From Mycolicibacterium chlorophenolicum (GTDB lineage: Bacteria > Actinomycetota > Actinomycetes > Mycobacteriales > Mycobacteriaceae): 64,000 nt of DNA. The notes under the pieces are model-generated. The model had not been told where the DNA came from and did no database searches. It saw only the letters and a list, made by a program, of their open reading frames with translations. The stretch lies in assembly GCF_001044235.1 (NCBI RefSeq), contig NZ_JYNL01000069.1, forward strand, positions 25,321 through 89,320, in the 5' to 3' direction. Shown here one piece after another: positions 60,773-64,000 of the stretch. The translations under genes and the position numbers were made by a program. Numbering within the stretch: position 1 is the first letter of the stretch; every line of letters starts with the position of its first letter.

Positions 60773-60979
60773 ATGACCACCACCACCATCAGCGTCGAGG
60801 GTATGACCTGCGGTGGGTGCGCCAATTCGGTGCGCGCCGAACTCAGCCACATCCCCGGCGTCCACGACGTCGACATCGACCTCTCCCACGGTACGGTCAC
60901 GATCGCCAGCGACGCTCCGATCGTCGCCGCCGATCTCCGGTCCGCGATCGAAGAGGCCGGCTACCAGCTGGCGAGCTGA
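60773..60979 (+). CDS. Copper chaperone (CopZ/HMA domain)
   Basis: 68 aa from the ATG at 60773 with GAAAGGACC upstream. A single heavy-metal-associated domain: TTISVEGMTCGGCANSVRAE with the MxCxxC copper site, then the GVHDVDIDLSHGTVTIASD strands. Delivers Cu(I) to the ATPase encoded two genes downstream. First gene of the apparent copper operon. Confidence 0.92.
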   Translation: MTTTTISVEGMTCGGCANSVRAELSHIPGVHDVDIDLSHGTVTIASDAPIVAADLRSAIEEAGYQLAS

Positions 60980-60984
60980 CCGCG

Positions 60985-61128
60985 ATGTCGGCCACGACGA
61001 GAATCGCCGCCTTCACCGCGCTGCTCGCGGCGGTGTTCGCCGTATCACTGTGGTTCGGGCATGCCGTCGGCCCCGAGCCGGCCGCCCCGGCCGGGGTGTC
61101 GCACCAGCACGACGGGGGCCACCCATGA
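60985..61128 (+). CDS. 47-aa single-span membrane peptide with His-rich tail
   Basis: ATG at 60985, 5 nt after the chaperone stop; its own stop overlaps the copA ATG (ATGA). A short charged N-terminus, one hydrophobic span (AAFTALLAAVFAVSLWFGH) and a Gly/Pro linker to a His-containing end (VSHQHDGGHP). Too small for usual calling but bracketed tightly by copper genes. The His tail suggests metal binding at the outer membrane face or an accessory to CopA. Confidence 0.65.
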   Translation: MSATTRIAAFTALLAAVFAVSLWFGHAVGPEPAAPAGVSHQHDGGHP

Positions 61129-63336
61129 CCTCGGTCGAGTTGGCGATCGACGGAATGACCTGCGCCTCGTGCGCGGCCCGGGTCGAGAAGAAACTCAACA
61201 AGCTCGACGGCGTCACGGCGACGGTGAACTTCGCGACCGAGAAGGCGCGCGTCGAGTACGGCGGCGCCGTGACGCCCGACGAGCTCGTCGCCGCGGTGGA
61301 GGCGGCCGGGTATCACGCATCGCTGCCGCAGCAGGCTCCCGCGGCTGAGGCGGCCGTCGACGACCCCGCTGCGGCCCTGCGCCGCCGCCTGCTGATCTGC
61401 CTGGCGTTGACGGTTCCGGTGGTCGCGATGGCGATGGTGCCCGCGCTGCAGTTCACCTACTGGCAGTGGCTGTCGCTGACGCTCGCGGCGCCGGTCGTGG
61501 TCTGGGGGGCGTTCCCGTTCCACGCGGCCGCATGGACGAACCTGAGGCACGGCGCCGCGACGATGGACACGCTGATCTCGGTGGGCACGCTCGCCGCCTT
61601 CGGCTGGTCGATCTACGCGCTGTTCTGGGGCAGCGCGGGCGTGCCGGGGATGACGCACCCGTTCGAGCTGACGATCGCCCGCACCGACGGCAGCGGCAAC
61701 ATCTACCTGGAGGCCGCAGCCGGGGTCACGACCTTCCTGCTGGCGGGCCGCTACTTCGAGGCACGGGCGAAGCGACAGTCGGGCGCGGCTCTACGGGCGC
61801 TGCTCGACATGGGCGCCAAGGAGGTGTCGGTCCGCAGAAACGGTGCCGAGCACCGCATTCCGATCGACCAGCTGAACTCCGGCGACGAGTTCGTGGTGCG
61901 GCCCGGCGAGAAGATCGCCGCCGACGGCGTGGTGGTCGAAGGGTGCTCGGCCGTGGACGCCTCGATGCTGACCGGGGAGTCGGTGCCCACCGAGGTGGCG
62001 CCTGGCGACGAGGTGGTCGGTGCGACCGTGAACGTCGACGGGGTCCTCGTGGTGCGCGCGCCGGGTCGGCGCCGACACCCAGTTGGCGCAGATGGCGCGG
62101 ATGGTCGAGGACGCGCAGAACGGCAAGGCTCAGGCACAGCGCCTCGCCGATCGGATCTCCGGGGTGTTCGTCCCGATCGTGATCGCGTTGTCCGTTGCGA
62201 CACTAGGGTTTTGGCTCGGCACGGGCGCGCCGGTGGCGGCCGCGTTTACCGCGGCGGTCGCGGTGCTGATCATCGCGTGCCCGTGCGCGCTGGGGCTGGC
62301 GACGCCGACCGCGCTGATGGTCGGCACCGGCCGCGGTGCGCAGCTGGGGATCCTGATCAAAGGCCCGGAGGTGCTGGAGTCGACCCGGCGGGTGGACACC
62401 GTCATCGTCGACAAGACGGGGACGGTGACCACCGGCACGATGACGCTGGACGATGTCGTCGCCGCTGACGGCGAGCAGCCCGACGAGGTGCTGCGCATCG
62501 CCGGTGCGGCGGAGAGTGCGTCGGAGCATCCGATCGCGCGGGCGATCACCGCCGGGGCGCGGGACAAGCTCGGGGACCTGCCGGCGGTGACGGCGTTCGA
62601 GAATCTGCGCGGCCTCGGCGTGCAGGGCACCGTCGACGGGCGGGCCGTGGTGCTGGGCCGGATCAGGTTGCTCGACGAGCGCGGGTTCGAGATCCCTGCG
62701 GAGCTGACGGCAGCCGCGCAGTCGGCCGAGTCGGACGGCCGCACCGCGGTTGTGGTGGGCTGGGACGGCCGGGCGCGTGGTGTGCTGACGGTGGCCGATG
62801 CTGTCAAAGCCTCGTCGGCAGAAGCGGTTTCGCTGCTGAAGGAGCTGGGACTGGAGCCGATCATGGTGACCGGAGACAACGAGGCGGTCGCCCGCGCGGT
62901 GGCCGCGCAGGTCGGGATCAGCCGGGTCATTGCGGGAGTGCTTCCGCAGGAGAAGGTCGACACCGTGGTGCGCCTGCAGGGTGAGGGCAAGGTCGTCGCG
63001 ATGGTGGGCGACGGCGTCAACGACGCGGCGGCGCTGGCGCAGGCCGACCTCGGTCTGGCGATGGGCAGCGGCACCGACGTCGCGATCGAGGCGAGCGACC
63101 TGACGCTGGTGCGCGACGACCTGCGCGCCGTGCCTGATGCCATCCGGTTGTCGCGCAGGACATTGGCGACGATCAAGGGCAACCTGTTCTGGGCGTTCGC
63201 CTACAACGTCGCCGCGCTGCCGTTGGCCGCCGCAGGGTTGCTCAACCCGATGATCGCCGGCGCCGCGATGGCGTTCAGTTCGGTCTTCGTGGTGAGCAAC
63301 AGCCTGCGGCTGCGCGGTTTCACGCCGGCCCGCTGA
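61125..63336 (+). pseudogene. copA: Copper-translocating P1B-type ATPase CopA, interrupted by a frameshift
   Basis: Together the two frames encode a complete P1B Cu+ ATPase of about 737 aa. First part, from the ATG at 61125: HMA domain DGMTCASCAARVEKKL, membrane helices, actuator motif DASMLTGESVPTE. The frame changes at about 62058-62062, between VRA and the expected R-VGADTQLAQMARMVEDA. Second part: transmembrane CPC (IACPCALGLATPT), phosphorylation DKTGTVTTG, ESASEHPIA (HP), MVTGDNEAV, and VGDGVNDAAAL. The total length (2212 nt) is one more than a multiple of three, so one base is extra or two are missing. Either a sequencing error in a GC-rich run or a real inactivating mutation. Confidence 0.85.
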
Positions 63337-63350
63337 CCGGAACGCAGTGT

Positions 63351-63380
63351 GGCGCGTGCGAGCTGCGCATCGCTCGCGCC
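63351..63380. terminator. Hairpin between convergent copA and HNH genes
   Basis: GGCGCGTGCGA (63351-63361) pairs with TCGCTCGCGCC (63370-63380) with one mismatch around an 8-nt loop, in the 72-nt gap between two converging stop codons. No U-tract on either strand, as is common in mycobacteria. A bidirectional terminator is plausible. Confidence 0.4.
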
Positions 63381-63408
63381 CACCGAAAGGATTGTCGGGG
63401 AACGTACC

Positions 63409-64000
63409 TCACGGTCCCTGGTCGTCTTCGGGCAGGAGGTAACGTTCGGGGTGGTGGTAGCCGTTGACGCGATGCTGACCCCGGTCGAGGTCGGGTGGGG
63501 GGACCCATTCGGTCCGGCCTTTGGTGTTTCGGTGGGTGGTCCACTTGGTGGTCTCGATCATCCGGTTTTCCGGGCCGCAGGCCAGGGTCGTGGTGTCGAC
63601 GTCGGTGCGTCCGCCGTTCTTCCAGTCGGTGAGGTGATGAACCTGGCACCAGTAGCCGGGCACGGTGCAGCCGAGCCTCGTGCAGCCGCGGTCCCGGGCG
63701 TGCAGCACGATCCGTTGCGCCGGCGAGGCGATCCGTTTGGTGCGGCCGAGGTAGAGGGCTTGGCTGGTGTGGTGATCGAACACCGCCAGATAGTGGAACG
63801 CATGCGAGGCCATCCGGATCAGATCACCCATCGGCAACAGGGAGCCGCCGCCGGTGACCGCCACCCCCGCCCCCTTCTCCAACTCCTGCAAGGTCGTGGA
63901 CACAATGACGGTGACGGGTAATCCGTTGTGCTGGCCCAGCTCCCCGGAGCACAGCGCCATCCGGCCGACCGCGAGCCAGGCGTCGTGGCGACGCTGCGCC
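63409..64000 (-). CDS. DUF222/HNH (13E12-repeat) endonuclease-like protein, partial (N-terminus beyond the window)
   Basis: The frame is open to the right edge; at least 197 C-terminal residues are in view, reading through an internal ATG at 63960 because upstream codons (RRHDAWLAVGRMALCSGELGQ) continue the family pattern. The segment QHNGLPVTVIVSTTLQELE precedes the HNH module: RDRGCTRLGCTVPGYWCQVHHLTDWKNGGRTDVDTTTLACGPENR, with Cys pairs for zinc and the catalytic HH. The 13E12 family is multi-copy in mycobacteria and associated with phage and repeat sequences. Actual nuclease activity is unproven. Confidence 0.9.
   Translation of the reverse strand, partial: AQRRHDAWLAVGRMALCSGELGQHNGLPVTVIVSTTLQELEKGAGVAVTGGGSLLPMGDLIRMASHAFHYLAVFDHHTSQALYLGRTKRIASPAQRIVLHARDRGCTRLGCTVPGYWCQVHHLTDWKNGGRTDVDTTTLACGPENRMIETTKWTTHRNTKGRTEWVPPPDLDRGQHRVNGYHHPERYLLPEDDQGP

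Noticed and set aside
62050..62070. Programmed ribosomal frameshift in copA as in E. coli
   Set aside because: The E. coli event occurs at the end of the N-terminal metal-binding domain on a slippery heptamer with a pseudoknot; this site is after the actuator domain and I see no slippery heptamer.
1..64000. CRISPR arrays, rRNA genes and insertion sequences
   Set aside because: No regularly spaced repeats, no rRNA sequence and no transposase frame were seen anywhere in the window.

Overview
The window is high-GC actinobacterial chromosome and reads as a mycobacterium, most likely a fast-growing Mycolicibacterium. The basis is gene content and order. The block canA-cysD-cysNC, oppBCDA, a GMC oxidoreductase, a YhaN/YhaO-like ATPase-nuclease pair, a SixA-like phosphatase, lprC-lprB and two ABC exporters matches, from memory, the order around Rv1272c-Rv1287 of M. 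tuberculosis. Lipoproteins, F420/LLM enzymes, tandem FadE genes and a DUF222/13E12 HNH protein also fit. Species was not determined.

Left end (1-2620): the right arm of an integrated element that is visibly less GC-rich than the rest. It carries a partial AbiTii-domain protein (abortive-infection family), a tyrosine integrase, a small protein and a 25-nt tRNA 3'-end remnant that marks the attachment site. Short hypothetical genes follow (2669-3414).

The most unusual locus is 3.5-9.1 kb. A membrane M50-type metalloprotease with an N-terminal PqqD-like domain and two conserved-looking CxxC motifs lies directly downstream of a 259-aa Ala/Asp/Thr-rich protein. That protein has a RiPP-like leader and two imperfect internal repeats. 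Three perfect palindromes fill the AT-richer region upstream of it, and three secreted-protein genes follow, one with its ribosome-binding site inside a 12-bp hairpin. I propose a RiPP-like or processed-surface-peptide system.

9.2-21.2 kb: a heteromeric acyl-CoA dehydrogenase pair, a K+ channel with RCK domains, a GntR-controlled set (TDT transporter, GntR, fatty-acid hydroxylase-like, LLM oxidoreductase), a NarL-type two-component system with a DUF4097 protein, nitronate monooxygenase and an Rrf2 regulator. 21.2-26.1 kb is sulfate activation (cysQ, cysNC, cysD) plus a cysteine hydrolase and beta-carbonic anhydrase.

26.2-33.7 kb: an apparent operon in which a TcrX-like two-component system is followed by GT39, GT2/GtrA and GT39 membrane glycosyltransferases. 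It separates canA from oppBCDA, which are neighbours in M. tuberculosis. 34.4-39.7 kb is oppBCDA. An alpha/beta hydrolase and a DszC-like/DszA-like monooxygenase pair follow, perhaps for organosulfur scavenging.

43.8-56.8 kb: GMC oxidoreductase, ATPase-nuclease pair, phosphatase, lipoproteins, an asymmetric ABC exporter pair and a molybdopterin oxidoreductase. The right end has an AraC regulator, an AIM24-like protein, dtd and a copper module: DUF305 lipoprotein, TACCC-N5-GGGTA operator, HMA chaperone, 47-aa His-tailed peptide and copA. copA carries a frameshift in this sequence. A partial DUF222/HNH gene runs off the right edge.

Three 53-56-nt nested palindromes sit at gene 3' ends (3536, 26138, 42342) and look like intergenic repeat elements or terminators.
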